A DNA stretch of 64,000 nucleotides from an uncultured Pseudomonadota bacterium (GCA_903889445.1 CAISXF010000005.1:215030-279029); one strand, 5' to 3'. Counted from the first letter of the stretch, positions 9,412 through 18,262 are shown. The notes: generated from the sequence alone by a model not told the origin. Numbers and translations: made by a program.

Positions 9412-9678
9412 ATGATTATTTATGATGGAACCAAACGCAAAACCAATCTTGAAAAACATCGCATCGATTTTATCGGTTGTGAAATTATTTTCGATGGGGC
9501 AACACTCACCCGTGAAGATACCCGCACCGATTACGGCGAGGTGAGATTTCAAACGTTAGGACTTTTAAACGGTGTGGTTGTTTTTGTTGTACACACTCCG
9601 CGTGGTGAAAATGACCACATTATTTCCATTCGCAAGGCAGAAAAACATGAAGAACGAATCTATTGGAATACAATTTGA
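9412..9678 (+). CDS. brnT: BrnT-family toxin (DUF497 ribonuclease)
   Basis: 88 residues, the family's usual length. The N terminus (KRKTNLEKHRIDF) is the typical WDxxKxxxNxxKHG-like region, followed by the FQTLGLLNGVVVFVVHT strand pair and the closing IISIRKAEKHEERIYW motif with the conserved catalytic-type Arg and Glu/Tyr residues. BrnT toxins are RelE-like ribonucleases that stop translation under stress. Toxin before antitoxin is the normal BrnTA order. No Shine-Dalgarno site lies upstream of the ATG, in line with the predicted start of transcription at the start codon. Confidence 0.88.
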   Translation: MIIYDGTKRKTNLEKHRIDFIGCEIIFDGATLTREDTRTDYGEVRFQTLGLLNGVVVFVVHTPRGENDHIISIRKAEKHEERIYWNTI

Positions 9679-9931
9679 CGACGATTGCCCCGCAACGACT
9701 GAAGCGGATTGGAGCGGTGCGTTTGTTTGTCACAATGCAGACGAATTACACGCCGAAGTTGTGCGTCGAACACGCGGCGCAAATAAAAATCCGTTAAAAG
9801 AGTTGGTAGCCATTCGTTACGAAGCGGATATTTTGGCAACGTTTCGAGCAACGGGCAAAGGCTGGCAAAATCGCATGAATGATGCGCTCAAAGAGTGGAT
9901 TAGTGAGCATCCCGATTTTAGTCAGGTTTGA
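9647..9931 (+). CDS. brnA: BrnA-family antitoxin
   Basis: 94 residues from the ATG at 9647, which overlaps brnT by 32 bases. Longer frames starting upstream lie inside brnT and do not resemble the family. The C-terminal half carries the BrnA ribbon-helix-helix-like signature: VAIRYEADILATFRATG, then GWQNRMNDALKEWI. It neutralises BrnT and should repress the operon, probably through the palindrome at 9377-9392. The overlap suggests coupled translation. Confidence 0.85.
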   Translation: MKNESIGIQFDDDCPATTEADWSGAFVCHNADELHAEVVRRTRGANKNPLKELVAIRYEADILATFRATGKGWQNRMNDALKEWISEHPDFSQV

Positions 9932-9971
9932 ATTGGGAGAGCATTTGTATTTCACGCTTTACTGAAAATCG

Positions 9972-10035
9972 CACTTTTTCGCGCTTTTTCTTTTTGCGAA
10001 AAAGTGGGATTCCCCGCGATAGCGGGTGCTTTTTT
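9972..10035 (+). terminator. Tandem hairpins ending the brnTA unit
   Basis: A perfect 11-bp stem, CACTTTTTCGC (9972-9982) with GCGAAAAAGTG (9996-10006), is followed directly by CCCGC-GATA-GCGGG (10013-10026) and a T run (10030-10035). The second hairpin fits an intrinsic terminator. The rest of the 360-base gap up to 10291 holds the palindromes listed separately and AT-rich direct repeats of TTTTTTGAAATTTT near 10230-10275. I see no convincing gene in it. Confidence 0.6.
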
Positions 10036-10176
10036 CAATCAATTAGTCAATCAATTAGCGGGTTACAGCGTGTTTTCGTGGTCTTTTTTGGTGCTAAATT
10101 CGGTCAAATTTCAAGCATAATAACAGAGACAGAAAGGAAGGGCTGGAGACTGCGCGGTTTCTAGCCTCAAAAATGG

Positions 10177-10223
10177 AAAAGTTATGTGAGGACATAATCG
10201 AGTTATGTGATAGCATAACTTTT
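10177..10223. repeat. Nested palindromes upstream of the RepL-like gene
   Basis: Two adjacent inverted repeats share the half-site GTTATG: GTTATGT-GAGG-ACATAAT (10181-10198) and AGTTATG-TGATAG-CATAACT (10201-10220). The outer arms AAAAGTTATG (10177) and CATAACTTTT (to 10223) also pair with each other. This is the form expected of a double operator or of binding sites for a dimeric initiator. It lies about 70 bases upstream of the RepL-like start codon, so autoregulation by that protein is the simplest reading. Confidence 0.6.
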
Positions 10224-10291
10224 CCTGGGATTTTTTGAAATTTTGAGATTTTTTTTTGAAATTTTTTGAATTTTAAAGCGAACTATTTGAC

Positions 10292-10855
10292 ATGACAATT
10301 GATATTCAGACGCAAGAAGCTCCACCAACAACGCGGTACAAAGATAAATTAAACGATGGCTTCTATGTTTATGTGCCGAAAAAACAAAAGATAAAGGATT
10401 CGTTCATCATGATGTTTCAAGAAAAACTACAAGAACTGGCTGCTGAAAATGTGCTAACTGTTGAAGGTTGGCGTGTATTGGTGATGATTGTTGGTAAAGT
10501 AGATTTTGAGAATTTTATTCATATCAAGCAAGTGCAAATTGCCCAAGCATTAGGAATGAAACCGCCTAATGTTAGCAAAGCGTTTAAACAGCTAACGGAC
10601 TTAAAAATCATTGAAAAAATCACCCAAGACAACATTAACGGTTATCGCTTAAATTATGAAATGGGTTGGAAAGGCAAAGCCTCCAATTTGAAATCGCACA
10701 TTAAAGACAAAACAAGAGAAAAAATTGTCGAAATGGCAAAACACGCTCGTGAAGCTAAAAAAGCGACGGACACAAACGACGCGAAGCGCGAAAATCCTGA
10801 AATTGTCACGGAACAAGATAATGCCGACGCTCTTCCACTTTCCCCGCAAAGTTAA
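10292..10855 (+). CDS. RepL-like winged-helix protein (plasmid replication or regulator family)
   Basis: 187 residues. The central part (about 45-130) resembles the RepL family of plasmid replication proteins: an N-terminal helical segment (LTVEGWRVLVMIV), a winged helix with recognition region IAQALGMKPPNVSKAFKQL, and the wing ending NGYRLNYEMGWKGK. The C-terminal 60 residues are charged and of low complexity. No other plasmid function (partition, mobilisation) is nearby, so this is either a remnant of an integrated plasmid or a regulator recruited from the family. The palindromes upstream would be its natural target. It sits between the toxin-antitoxin pair and hisE. Confidence 0.6.
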   Translation: MTIDIQTQEAPPTTRYKDKLNDGFYVYVPKKQKIKDSFIMMFQEKLQELAAENVLTVEGWRVLVMIVGKVDFENFIHIKQVQIAQALGMKPPNVSKAFKQLTDLKIIEKITQDNINGYRLNYEMGWKGKASNLKSHIKDKTREKIVEMAKHAREAKKATDTNDAKRENPEIVTEQDNADALPLSPQS

Positions 10856-10877
10856 ATCATAGAATTAGGATGACACG

Positions 10878-11198
10878 ATGAACAACACATTAGTAAAACT
10901 CGCGCAGGTTTTAGAACAGCGCAAAGAACAAACGGGCGAAAAATCATACGTCGCCAGTTTGTATGAAAAAGGCTTGAATTCGATTTTGAAAAAAATCGGC
11001 GAAGAAGCCGCCGAAGTGATTATTGCTGCAAAAGATGGCGACGCAGAACAAATTATTTATGAAACGGCGGATTTATGGTTTCATTGCATGGTGTTATTGG
11101 CGCAACAAGGTTTGCATCCGAACGATGTTTTGGACGAATTACACCGCCGTTTTGGCTTATCGGGTTTGGATGAAAAAGCCCAACGTGAACAAAAGTAG
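10878..11198 (+). CDS. hisE: Phosphoribosyl-ATP pyrophosphatase HisE
   Basis: 106 residues. The MazG-like all-alpha fold is recognised by [18 protein letters not shown] (the metal-binding E-E-x-x-E) and [15 protein letters not shown]. It hydrolyses phosphoribosyl-ATP in the second step of histidine synthesis. An AGGAT ribosome site precedes the ATG. In many gammaproteobacteria hisI lies directly upstream; here the upstream neighbour is the RepL-like gene, so an island boundary falls here. Confidence 0.93.
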   Translation: MNNTLVKLAQVLEQRKEQTGEKSYVASLYEKGLNSILKKIGEEAAEVIIAAKDGDAEQIIYETADLWFHCMVLLAQQGLHPNDVLDELHRRFGLSGLDEKAQREQK

Positions 11199-11209
11199 AG
11201 GAGTTAAAA

Positions 11210-11455
11210 ATGCACTTTAGCGTGATGCAATTAGCCTTAATTTTAGGCATTATCATTTTGTTATTCGGCACCAAAAAATTAACCAATGTCGGCGGCGATG
11301 TGGGCGCGGCGATTCGCAACTTTCGGTCTGAAATGAAACGCGGACAAGGCGAAACCGACGAAACGCACGACGACAAAGATAAAATCATCGAAGGCAAAGC
11401 GACGCAACCTACCGCTACGCCGTTCAAATTCAAAAAGAAAGAAGACTCTAAATGA
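11210..11455 (+). CDS. tatA: Sec-independent translocase subunit TatA
   Basis: 81 residues: one N-terminal membrane helix (MQLALILGIIILLFGTKKL, including the FGTKKL hinge), the amphipathic helix GGDVGAAIRNFRSEMKRG, and a charged tail. TatA forms the pore component of twin-arginine export. A strong GAGGAG ribosome site lies seven bases before the ATG. tatB and tatC, which usually follow in this context, are not here; ubiX overlaps the end by four bases instead. Confidence 0.92.
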   Translation: MHFSVMQLALILGIIILLFGTKKLTNVGGDVGAAIRNFRSEMKRGQGETDETHDDKDKIIEGKATQPTATPFKFKKKEDSK

Positions 11456-12027
11456 GCGTAAAAAAACGCTTAATCATTGCGATTACGGGCGCGACGGGTG
11501 CGATTTATGGCATGCGAATGTTGCAAGTTTTACAACCTCAGCCAGAATGGGAAACGCACTTAGTGATTTCGTCGGCGGGGTTGGTGAATTTAAAACATGA
11601 ACTCGACATAACGCGCGACCAACTCAGTGCGTTGGCGGATGTGACGCACGGCATTCATGATATTGCGGCGACGATTGCCAGCGGCGGATTTAAAACGGAA
11701 GGCATGATTATCGCGCCGTGTTCGATGAAAACGTTGGCGGCAGTCGCGCATGGTTTTGGTGATAATTTAATTTCGCGTGGTGCGGATGTGGTGTTGAAAG
11801 AACGGCGACGTTTAGTGGTGATGCCGCGCGAAACGCCGTTGCATTTGGTGCATATTCGGAACATGGGCATTGTCACGGAAATGGGCGGCATTATGTTTCC
11901 GCCGATGCCTGCGTTTTATAGCAAAACGGATTCGTTGGCAGACATGGTGAATGAAACGGTTGGGCGCATTTTGAATATGTTTGATGTAGATGTGACGGGG
12001 CTTTACACACCGTGGGAAGGACTTTAA
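11452..12027 (+). CDS. ubiX: Flavin prenyltransferase UbiX
   Basis: 191 residues of the UbiX family. The N-terminal FMN-binding motif is AITGATGAIYGMRML, and the middle carries IAPCSMKTLAAVAHGFGDNL followed by the RETPLHLVHIRNM active-site region. It makes the prenylated FMN cofactor used by UbiD decarboxylases in ubiquinone synthesis. The ATG overlaps tatA by four bases (ATGA). An intrinsic terminator follows. Confidence 0.93.
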   Translation: MSVKKRLIIAITGATGAIYGMRMLQVLQPQPEWETHLVISSAGLVNLKHELDITRDQLSALADVTHGIHDIAATIASGGFKTEGMIIAPCSMKTLAAVAHGFGDNLISRGADVVLKERRRLVVMPRETPLHLVHIRNMGIVTEMGGIMFPPMPAFYSKTDSLADMVNETVGRILNMFDVDVTGLYTPWEGL

Positions 12028-12039
12028 AAACTCACCAAA

Positions 12040-12064
12040 CCCCCTTCAAAAAAGGGGGCTTTTT
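12040..12064. terminator. Intrinsic terminator after ubiX
   Basis: CCCCCTT pairs with AAGGGGG across a five-base loop, followed by CTTTTTC. It serves the hisE-tatA-ubiX unit and lies between convergent genes. The sequence resembles the C-run/G-run palindrome found inside murG (50596-50615). Confidence 0.75.
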
Positions 12065-12091
12065 CTCTTTAAAATGTGAACAGGATTTATC

Positions 12092-14107
12092 TTAAAGTTT
12101 AAACGATAAATCCAACAGCGCGTTATCCAATCGACCAGCACGGAAACTTTTCCCTGATTCCATCGCCGTGACAATCACGCTAGCAGGACTGAACAACATT
12201 GCGTCGATTTTGAAAAAGTCGTAATCGCAGGCTTTGAAAATTTCGGCAAACGGTTTGCCATAATCTTTTGACGTTGAACTGGGCAATTCGTTCGCTAATT
12301 TTTCAGCGGCTTCGTCGCTGCCTTTCACAAATAAATGTACTTGCCCAGCAAATAAAATCGCGTCGTTGGTGCGTCCCATTGCTTTGACAAAATTCGGATG
12401 AGGTGGACAAATTGGCGCAGAACCGCTGCCATCAATAATATTTTCTAATGGAAAATGCAGCGCGTGAGCTTTGTGCATCGCTACTTCTAACACCCGCGCC
12501 ACTACTTGAACGCCACCCGCTAAACTGCTGGTCGGTGTGACAATAATCGTTAATTTAGACGGTGAAATACCACACGCCGCCGCTACTTTTTCAATAATCG
12601 CCAACGGTGGAATGGCATCATTTTCAATGACCAATGTAGCAGTTTCGGCTTCATCGTGATACGCCAATTCTTGATACAATTCTTCAACGGGTACAGTTTG
12701 ACCGTCTTTTTGCTTGGTCGCCATCGCACGCGCTGGGCCAGAACCTAACGCATAATACTTTTCATGCGACAAACTCCAACCCGCATATTGACTGCCCAAA
12801 CAACCCAAAACAGGATTGCCCGTGTGAACATTCACCGATAACGGCCAATTCGTGGTGTATTGACTGTGCGAAATCGACACCGTTCCCATGCCTCCCAAAC
12901 AAATTTCGGCAATAATCCGACCCGCTTCCAGACCGCCAACCTGCTGAATTCCAGCATCAATGACCGTGCAACCATTTTCTAAAATTTCCACCCCGACGCG
13001 CAGTTTTTCTGCATTATCGATCAGTTGTTGCACTAACGGTTGCGTCAGTTTATTCACACTAGCTTGATTCATATTTAAAGACCTTTCTAATTGTTGAGTG
13101 TTGATTCGTAGTAATTCCAATGCCGATGCTGTTGGCATCGCGCGGGCAATGATACTGCAAATGGGTTGATTTTTGCGAATTATTGCCCCCGCGTGTGGCA
13201 AATCGTGACAATTTTTTAACCAATGAAAATGGCGCGGAATAATTAACGAACGTGGCGCGTAGAGAATTTGATAAGCAGAAGAATCCGAAACTCGATTCCA
13301 TTTAGTTTGCAACGTCAAATGCGCGTTGAATAAGGGCAAATCATAAAGCTGCATACTCGCTGACGGACGCGGATTGATTTCTAAAACGAAGCAACCCTTT
13401 TCAGTGTGCATAAAATCCAACGAATTCAAACCACGCAAATCAAAATGTCCGACCAGTTTTTGTAACCATGATTGAATTTGCGTTTTTTGACCATCGGTTA
13501 AATCACTGTGATTTGAAATGCCCGAAAAAAGAAAATCACCGTGCGTCGATTGCGTATGAAAACCGATTATTTCGGCACGTTTACCCATCGCCAAAAACAA
13601 AACTGAACCCGCCTTCCCTTCACAAAAACGTTGCCAATAAATATCGTATTTTTGCGAATTGATACCCGCGCCACCTTGACCTTTTAACGGTTTGGAAAGC
13701 CAGTTTTTTTGTTTAGCTGGATATTCAAAATGCGTTTCAGGATACGAAATTTTTAACACATCCAACGCAGCAAAAAACATCCGTTTATTCTGAACTCGCT
13801 CAAAAACGATAGGTGAATTGCCAGCCATTTCAAAACGATTTGCTAAAAAATACAGATTTTCCACACACGTTTCAAAACCGCTGCCATAAACCACGCTGAT
13901 AATTTCATCATTATTTTCTGATTCTAATTCACGGAGCGCGACGGTTAAATTTTCAATCGAAAGCGAATTTACCCGAATCATTTTTTTGGCGTAGCGCAAC
14001 GTGTCAGCATCCGCAAAACAATCAATCACCCAAACATCAAAGCCTTCACGTTGCGCGGCTTGCGCGAGCATTCTTCCAGACGTGGCAACAATTAGCAAAA
14101 CGTTCAT
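12092..14107 (-). CDS. mch: Fusion of ATP-grasp protein and methenyl-tetrahydromethanopterin cyclohydrolase
   Basis: 671 residues with two parts. Residues 1 to about 340 are an ATP-grasp protein of the kind found in methylotroph C1 clusters ([38 protein letters not shown]). Residues 346 to the end are a full Mch: [27 protein letters not shown], then [10 protein letters not shown]. Mch interconverts methenyl- and formyl-tetrahydromethanopterin in formaldehyde oxidation. The join holds an in-frame ATG (13072) preceded by AGAAAGG, so a separate Mch might also be made from an internal start. The ATG overlaps the upstream transporter gene by four bases. The frame runs through without interruption, so the fusion is not a misread gap. 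Confidence 0.85.
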   Translation of the reverse strand: MNVLLIVATSGRMLAQAAQREGFDVWVIDCFADADTLRYAKKMIRVNSLSIENLTVALRELESENNDEIISVVYGSGFETCVENLYFLANRFEMAGNSPIVFERVQNKRMFFAALDVLKISYPETHFEYPAKQKNWLSKPLKGQGGAGINSQKYDIYWQRFCEGKAGSVLFLAMGKRAEIIGFHTQSTHGDFLFSGISNHSDLTDGQKTQIQSWLQKLVGHFDLRGLNSLDFMHTEKGCFVLEINPRPSASMQLYDLPLFNAHLTLQTKWNRVSDSSAYQILYAPRSLIIPRHFHWLKNCHDLPHAGAIIRKNQPICSIIARAMPTASALELLRINTQQLERSLNMNQASVNKLTQPLVQQLIDNAEKLRVGVEILENGCTVIDAGIQQVGGLEAGRIIAEICLGGMGTVSISHSQYTTNWPLSVNVHTGNPVLGCLGSQYAGWSLSHEKYYALGSGPARAMATKQKDGQTVPVEELYQELAYHDEAETATLVIENDAIPPLAIIEKVAAACGISPSKLTIIVTPTSSLAGGVQVVARVLEVAMHKAHALHFPLENIIDGSGSAPICPPHPNFVKAMGRTNDAILFAGQVHLFVKGSDEAAEKLANELPSSTSKDYGKPFAEIFKACDYDFFKIDAMLFSPASVIVTAMESGKSFRAGRLDNALLDLSFKL

Positions 14108-15414
14108 CGAGACGGAAACTTCCTATTCTCCATCGATAAACGCTTAATTTTATGCCGCTCAAAAAACTGTACACTGACAAACATCAACCACGACACCAAC
14201 GCTAATCCCGCTAACAAACCGCTGTACGCCATTTGCCACGGAATGCCCTCCGTCATCATCGAAAATTCCGACATACCGCCAATTCCAGCAATCACATTCA
14301 ACGGCATAAAAACTAAGCTGATAACGGTCAAGCGTTTAATATCTTTGTTTTGATTGACGTTAATAAAACCGACGGTGGCTTCCATTTGGAAATTGATTTT
14401 GTTGAACAAAAACGACGTATGCCCGTCCAGCGATTCAATGTCGCGCAAAATTTCCCGCACATCTTCATGTTGAATTTCAGATAAAAATTTACCCCGCATT
14501 AAAAATGACAACGCGCGGCGCGTATCCAACACATTACGCCGAATGCGCCCGTTTAAATCTTCTTCTTCTGCAATCGCCGCCAGAATTTTCGCCGCACCTT
14601 CGTCAGTCATGTACGATTTAAACACTTGCCGCCCGACCGATTCCAGTTCGGTATAAATATCTTCCAGCGCGTTTGCCGAATACTCCACATCCGCCGCGTA
14701 TAAATCGAGCAACAAATCTTTCGAGTCTGAAATGTAATCCGATTCGGCGCGAGCGCGTAAACGTTGCAATCGAAACGCGGGTAATTCTTCACTACGAACT
14801 GAAAATAACGTGTCTTTTTTTAACACAAACGCGACGGCGACGTTGCGTGATTCGTCTTTTCTATCAAGTAAAAAATCCGAATGCAAATGCACTTCGCCAT
14901 TATCTTCAACGTAAAAACGCGCACTGGTTTCCAAATCTGTCAGCTCTTTTGGATTCGGCAAATCCACGTCAAACACGTCTTTTGCCCAATTTAAATGTTC
15001 TTCTTCGGGCATCACCAAATCAATCCAAATGGGTTTGGCGTGCATTAAATCGGCTTTGGTTTCGATTGGAATTTGACGCAATAAACCGTCGCGTAGATCA
15101 AAAACCCGAATCACCATATTTCGATTGCGCGGACGAAAATCTGCCGCCAACTCCACCCGAATATCGTAAGACATCTCACCGACAACTTCTTCTTTGCGTT
15201 CTTCGGCAATTAAATTCCAGACAATTTGTCGATCTTCGAGAGAAAAAATTTCCAACATTTGCGCGATTGCAGGCGCATCGAGTTGATCTAATAGGCGTTG
15301 TAGCTCGACTAAATTTTGTTTTCTCACCAACTCTTCGACGAGCCGATGCCGCGCTAATACGCCGCGCACGTTCAAAACCGTCTCTTGGTTATTCGTTTCG
15401 TCGTGATTGCTCAT
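14104..15414 (-). CDS. CorA-family divalent-cation transporter with N-terminal MgtE-like domain
   Basis: 436 residues. Residues about 15-100 resemble the helical MgtE N-terminal domain ([19 protein letters not shown], then [13 protein letters not shown]). A CorA cytoplasmic domain follows, and two membrane helices close the protein ([17 protein letters not shown] and [18 protein letters not shown]). The CorA signature Gly-Met-Asn is replaced by GGMSEF (residues 379-384), so ion selectivity may differ from classical CorA magnesium channels. The C-terminal tail after the second helix is basic, as usual. It is cotranscribed with the ATP-grasp/Mch gene. Confidence 0.8.
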   Translation of the reverse strand: MSNHDETNNQETVLNVRGVLARHRLVEELVRKQNLVELQRLLDQLDAPAIAQMLEIFSLEDRQIVWNLIAEERKEEVVGEMSYDIRVELAADFRPRNRNMVIRVFDLRDGLLRQIPIETKADLMHAKPIWIDLVMPEEEHLNWAKDVFDVDLPNPKELTDLETSARFYVEDNGEVHLHSDFLLDRKDESRNVAVAFVLKKDTLFSVRSEELPAFRLQRLRARAESDYISDSKDLLLDLYAADVEYSANALEDIYTELESVGRQVFKSYMTDEGAAKILAAIAEEEDLNGRIRRNVLDTRRALSFLMRGKFLSEIQHEDVREILRDIESLDGHTSFLFNKINFQMEATVGFINVNQNKDIKRLTVISLVFMPLNVIAGIGGMSEFSMMTEGIPWQMAYSGLLAGLALVSWLMFVSVQFFERHKIKRLSMENRKFPSR

Positions 15415-15454
15415 AATTATGGGTTCTATTTTTGTCGAGTCATTGACGCAAGAT

Positions 15455-15859
15455 TTATTTCACAAAACAACTTTTTTCAGCCGCTTCTTCGGCTTCTTTT
15501 AATTGCTTGCGTAAATCTTTACTTTGTTTCGGATCTCGCGCCATTGCGCCATTTTCACCCGCCATTGATTTTAGATACGAAAAGGTTTTGGCGGATTCAA
15601 AGTCGTTGAAATTGAGTTTTTCAGCGATTTTGTCAATTTTACAGCCGCACGCATATTGATTGATGTAACTTAATCCGCCGTGTTGGGCGACGCAATTCAA
15701 CACAAATTCCACCCGATCACGAGTTGGATAATCGTTGGTTAAAACAGCAACCGTTGGCGCAGCAGAATTTTCAACTATTTTTTCGGGATTACTCGCACAA
15801 CCTGCAATAATGAGCGAAATCGCAGACGTTAAAAGCACATTTTTCAAAGTATTTTTCAT
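15455..15859 (-). CDS. Small predicted lipoprotein of unknown function
   Basis: 134 residues from the ATG at 15859, which puts the signal peptide at the N terminus; a start 21 bases upstream is possible but less natural. A lipobox (LIIAGC) predicts a lipid-anchored cysteine. The mature part holds C-x-C with a nearby extra cysteine (YACGCKIDKIA) and a C-terminal cysteine (SCFVK), hinting at a disulfide or metal site. I recognise no named family. It is divergent from mobA and downstream of nothing obvious. Confidence 0.7.
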   Translation of the reverse strand: MKNTLKNVLLTSAISLIIAGCASNPEKIVENSAAPTVAVLTNDYPTRDRVEFVLNCVAQHGGLSYINQYACGCKIDKIAEKLNFNDFESAKTFSYLKSMAGENGAMARDPKQSKDLRKQLKEAEEAAEKSCFVK

Positions 15860-15910
15860 GTTAATTTTTTCCTTCCACACAAATAAAAAGACGAGTTACA
15901 GCTTAACATT

Positions 15911-16492
15911 ATGACCTTACAAACAAAAGTAACGGGTGTGATTCTCGCAGGCGGACGGGCGCGGCGCATGAATTATCAGCCAAAAGGCTTGCAGATTTAT
16001 CGTGGAAAATCGTTGATTTCGTATGCGTTCAACGCCTTGCGCCCGATTGTGGACGAGTTGATCATTAACGCGAATCAAAATTTAAACGAATATCGCCTTT
16101 TTTGCGTGCCAGTCATTTCAGATTTAACGCCTGATTTTTTCGGTGCGTTAGCGGGTATTTTAGCGGCGATGACGATTGCTAAAACGGATTTATTATTGGT
16201 TTTACCGTGCGACGCGCCACATGTTACGACGACGCAATTGCACCATTTGCTGGCGGAACATGAAAAAAGTGGCGCGGAAATAACAGTGGCGTGTACGGGT
16301 GAACAAGTTCATTCGGTTTTTTTAGTGATTCAAACGAATTTGAAAACCAGTTTGGAAAACTATTTGGCGCAAGGTGAACGAAAAGTACAACGATGGTTTT
16401 TGCAACATCACACGCATTATGTCGATTTTGGCGCGGACGCGATTGGCTTTGAAAATATCAACACGTTGGCAGAATTAAACGCTATTCTGTGA
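15911..16492 (+). CDS. mobA: Molybdenum cofactor guanylyltransferase MobA
   Basis: 193 residues. The nucleotidyltransferase signature VILAGGRARRMNYQPKGLQ is at residues 10-28, with the metal-binding VLPCDAPHV near residue 100. MobA attaches GMP to molybdopterin, making the cofactor used by enzymes such as formate dehydrogenase, which fits a C1 metabolism. The sequence follows MobA rather than MurU (LAGGRARRM with QPKG and INANQN), so it is not the missing murU. Its 3' end overlaps the convergent radical SAM gene by 11 bases. Confidence 0.88.
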   Translation: MTLQTKVTGVILAGGRARRMNYQPKGLQIYRGKSLISYAFNALRPIVDELIINANQNLNEYRLFCVPVISDLTPDFFGALAGILAAMTIAKTDLLLVLPCDAPHVTTTQLHHLLAEHEKSGAEITVACTGEQVHSVFLVIQTNLKTSLENYLAQGERKVQRWFLQHHTHYVDFGADAIGFENINTLAELNAIL

Positions 16493-17330
16493 CCGTCACG
16501 TCAAAACCTAAAAGCCGAATTTCTTGCGCGAAATGCTGCATAATTTCTACAGGCATCGTTTGTAAATCAATTGATTCAGGCTGATGAGAAGGACGCGCGA
16601 GCGTGTAAATCGTGACATTTTCAATCGACGTGGTGGCGCGAATTTGGGTTAATAAATCTAAAAAACCGTCACGTTCAGAAGTTGATAAACCGTGCTGCTG
16701 ATAATCGACCAAACAAATTTGAATTTTCGTTGGGCAATGTTGCGACGCAAGCGTGATATTTTTCAAAACAGATTCATTCGTTTGCGCGGAATGATTGACC
16801 AACATTCTGCCTTCGGGCGTGCCGCTGTCGAGTTTAAACCACACTTCGCCGCCGTAATTGTTCAACCATTTCAAACCCGTTTGAACCATCGAACGATGAA
16901 TCAAACTGCCGTTAGTAATCAGCACAAAATGACTTTCGGGAAAAATGCCCAATTCCGTTGCTATGTCACCAATGATTTTTATCGCCGCATCAAACTCGCT
17001 CAAACTGGTTGGTTCGCCATTGCCCGCAATCGCAATATCCTTAATCACGCGCTGTTCGGGTGGCACACTCATTCGCTCATAAAAATCCCCGTGCAAAACG
17101 TCATTCAAAAACAAACGTAATTCTTGCGCCAACAAATTCAAATCAATTTTCGGCGCAGTTCCGAGTTTCAATTCTGGCACTTGGCAATAAATACACCGCC
17201 AATTGCAGGCATTATTCGGATTGAAATTGATGCCAATCGACAATCCACCCGCACGACGTGAAAGAACGGGATAAACGTAAGTTAAGCCTGTGACATTGCG
17301 ATTATGATTCGTGATAGTGAGTTTGGACAT
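16482..17330 (-). CDS. Radical SAM protein, unassigned subfamily
   Basis: 282 residues from the ATG at 17330; an extra upstream 14 residues (start 17372) are hydrophobic and unlike the family. The radical SAM cysteines are CNWRCIYC (CxxxCxxC), reached through the NFNPNNACNW approach, and an IAGNGEPTSL motif (GGE-like) follows. The substrate is not obvious. Convergent overlap with mobA may be chance, although radical SAM chemistry and molybdenum cofactor synthesis do meet in other organisms. I would not name it further. Confidence 0.8.
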   Translation of the reverse strand: MSKLTITNHNRNVTGLTYVYPVLSRRAGGLSIGINFNPNNACNWRCIYCQVPELKLGTAPKIDLNLLAQELRLFLNDVLHGDFYERMSVPPEQRVIKDIAIAGNGEPTSLSEFDAAIKIIGDIATELGIFPESHFVLITNGSLIHRSMVQTGLKWLNNYGGEVWFKLDSGTPEGRMLVNHSAQTNESVLKNITLASQHCPTKIQICLVDYQQHGLSTSERDGFLDLLTQIRATTSIENVTIYTLARPSHQPESIDLQTMPVEIMQHFAQEIRLLGFDVTVTE

Positions 17331-17396
17331 TTCAATAACTATTTGAATTAACAAGATGTTGAAGTATATCACACCGATAAGCGTGGTTTTTTTGTG

Positions 17397-17405
17397 TGCT
17401 ATAAT
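17397..17405 (+). promoter_or_regulatory. Extended -10 promoter for the DUF5765-like gene
   Basis: TGC followed by TATAAT (17400-17405) forms an extended -10 element. No good -35 is present, as is usual for this class. The leader to the ATG at 17489 would be about 75 bases and includes a GAGGA ribosome site. Confidence 0.5.
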
Positions 17406-17488
17406 TGGAGATTACGCGCAGGTTATTTACCGCCGTTTAACTAAAAATCTAATAACTATAAAAATTAAAAAATTAACGAGGAAAAATC

Positions 17489-18241
17489 ATGTGTTGGAGT
17501 GGTGAAGCATCGGGCGTACTCGCGGCAATTGGCTTAGGAACAGCTTGTTACATTATTAAAAAAGGCGAATCAAAAGAGCTTTGGATTCCCTTAACGTATT
17601 TTTCGTTAATGGAATTGTTGCAAGCGTTCACTTACGTTTATATCGATTTATGTGACAATCCGAATAATCAGATATTGACGATGCTGGGATATTTACACGT
17701 CGCGTTTCAGCCGTTTTTTGTCAATATGGTGGCGATGTATTTCATTCCCGAAAGTGTAAAACTGAAAATTCGGACAGCGGTTTACACGATTAGCGCGGCG
17801 GGTTCGATTTTGATTTTGTTTAAAATGTATCCGTTCGCGTGGGCGGGAGAATGTGTGATTGGCACCGAAGGTTTCTGTGGTCCACACATTTGTTCCGTTT
17901 CGGGCGCGTGGCATATTGCGTGGCAAATGCCGTTAAATGGTTTGCTGTCGCATCCCGTCGAATGGTTGTTTAATTTCAATTGGGGCTTGCACGTTTTGGC
18001 GTACATTTTGGTGGCGTTTGTTATGCCGACAATTTACGGTTCGTGGAAATTTGTGTTGTTTCATTATGTTATGGGACCTTGGATTTCAGATATTACGACC
18101 GATGACCCGAACGAATATGCGGCGGTTTGGTGTTTATTCTCGATTGCGTTATGCGTATCGGTGATTAAATCGCCGGTGCGAAAATATCTGCACGTCACGA
18201 GCTGGCCTTTTTATAAAAAAACAATTGGCGATTCGTTGTAA
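17489..18241 (+). CDS. Multi-spanning membrane protein, DUF5765-like
   Basis: 250 residues with about seven hydrophobic segments, opening MCWSGEASGVLAAIGL. Conserved-looking cysteines and histidines lie in the loops (GECVIGTEGFCGPHIC, then GAWHIAWQMP). The start, with Cys-Trp-Ser, and the layout recall the DUF5765 membrane proteins I know from methanotroph genomes; the function is unknown. It stands alone, with its own extended -10 promoter, a strong ribosome site (CGAGGA) and an intrinsic terminator. Confidence 0.65.
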   Translation: MCWSGEASGVLAAIGLGTACYIIKKGESKELWIPLTYFSLMELLQAFTYVYIDLCDNPNNQILTMLGYLHVAFQPFFVNMVAMYFIPESVKLKIRTAVYTISAAGSILILFKMYPFAWAGECVIGTEGFCGPHICSVSGAWHIAWQMPLNGLLSHPVEWLFNFNWGLHVLAYILVAFVMPTIYGSWKFVLFHYVMGPWISDITTDDPNEYAAVWCLFSIALCVSVIKSPVRKYLHVTSWPFYKKTIGDSL

Positions 18242-18262
18242 TTATTGCTGAATTTAGTTCAC

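Noticed and set aside
9928-10164. 78-codon frame after brnA
   Set aside because: It crosses two hairpins and a terminator and has no ribosome site or family resemblance.
14673-15416. Long plus-strand frame opposite the CorA-like gene
   Set aside because: It has no recognisable family or ribosome site and overlaps a gene with clear domains.
15911-16492. Displaced murU
   Set aside because: Motifs (LAGGRARRM, QPKG, INANQN, LPCDAPHV) follow MobA rather than the MurU nucleotidyltransferases.
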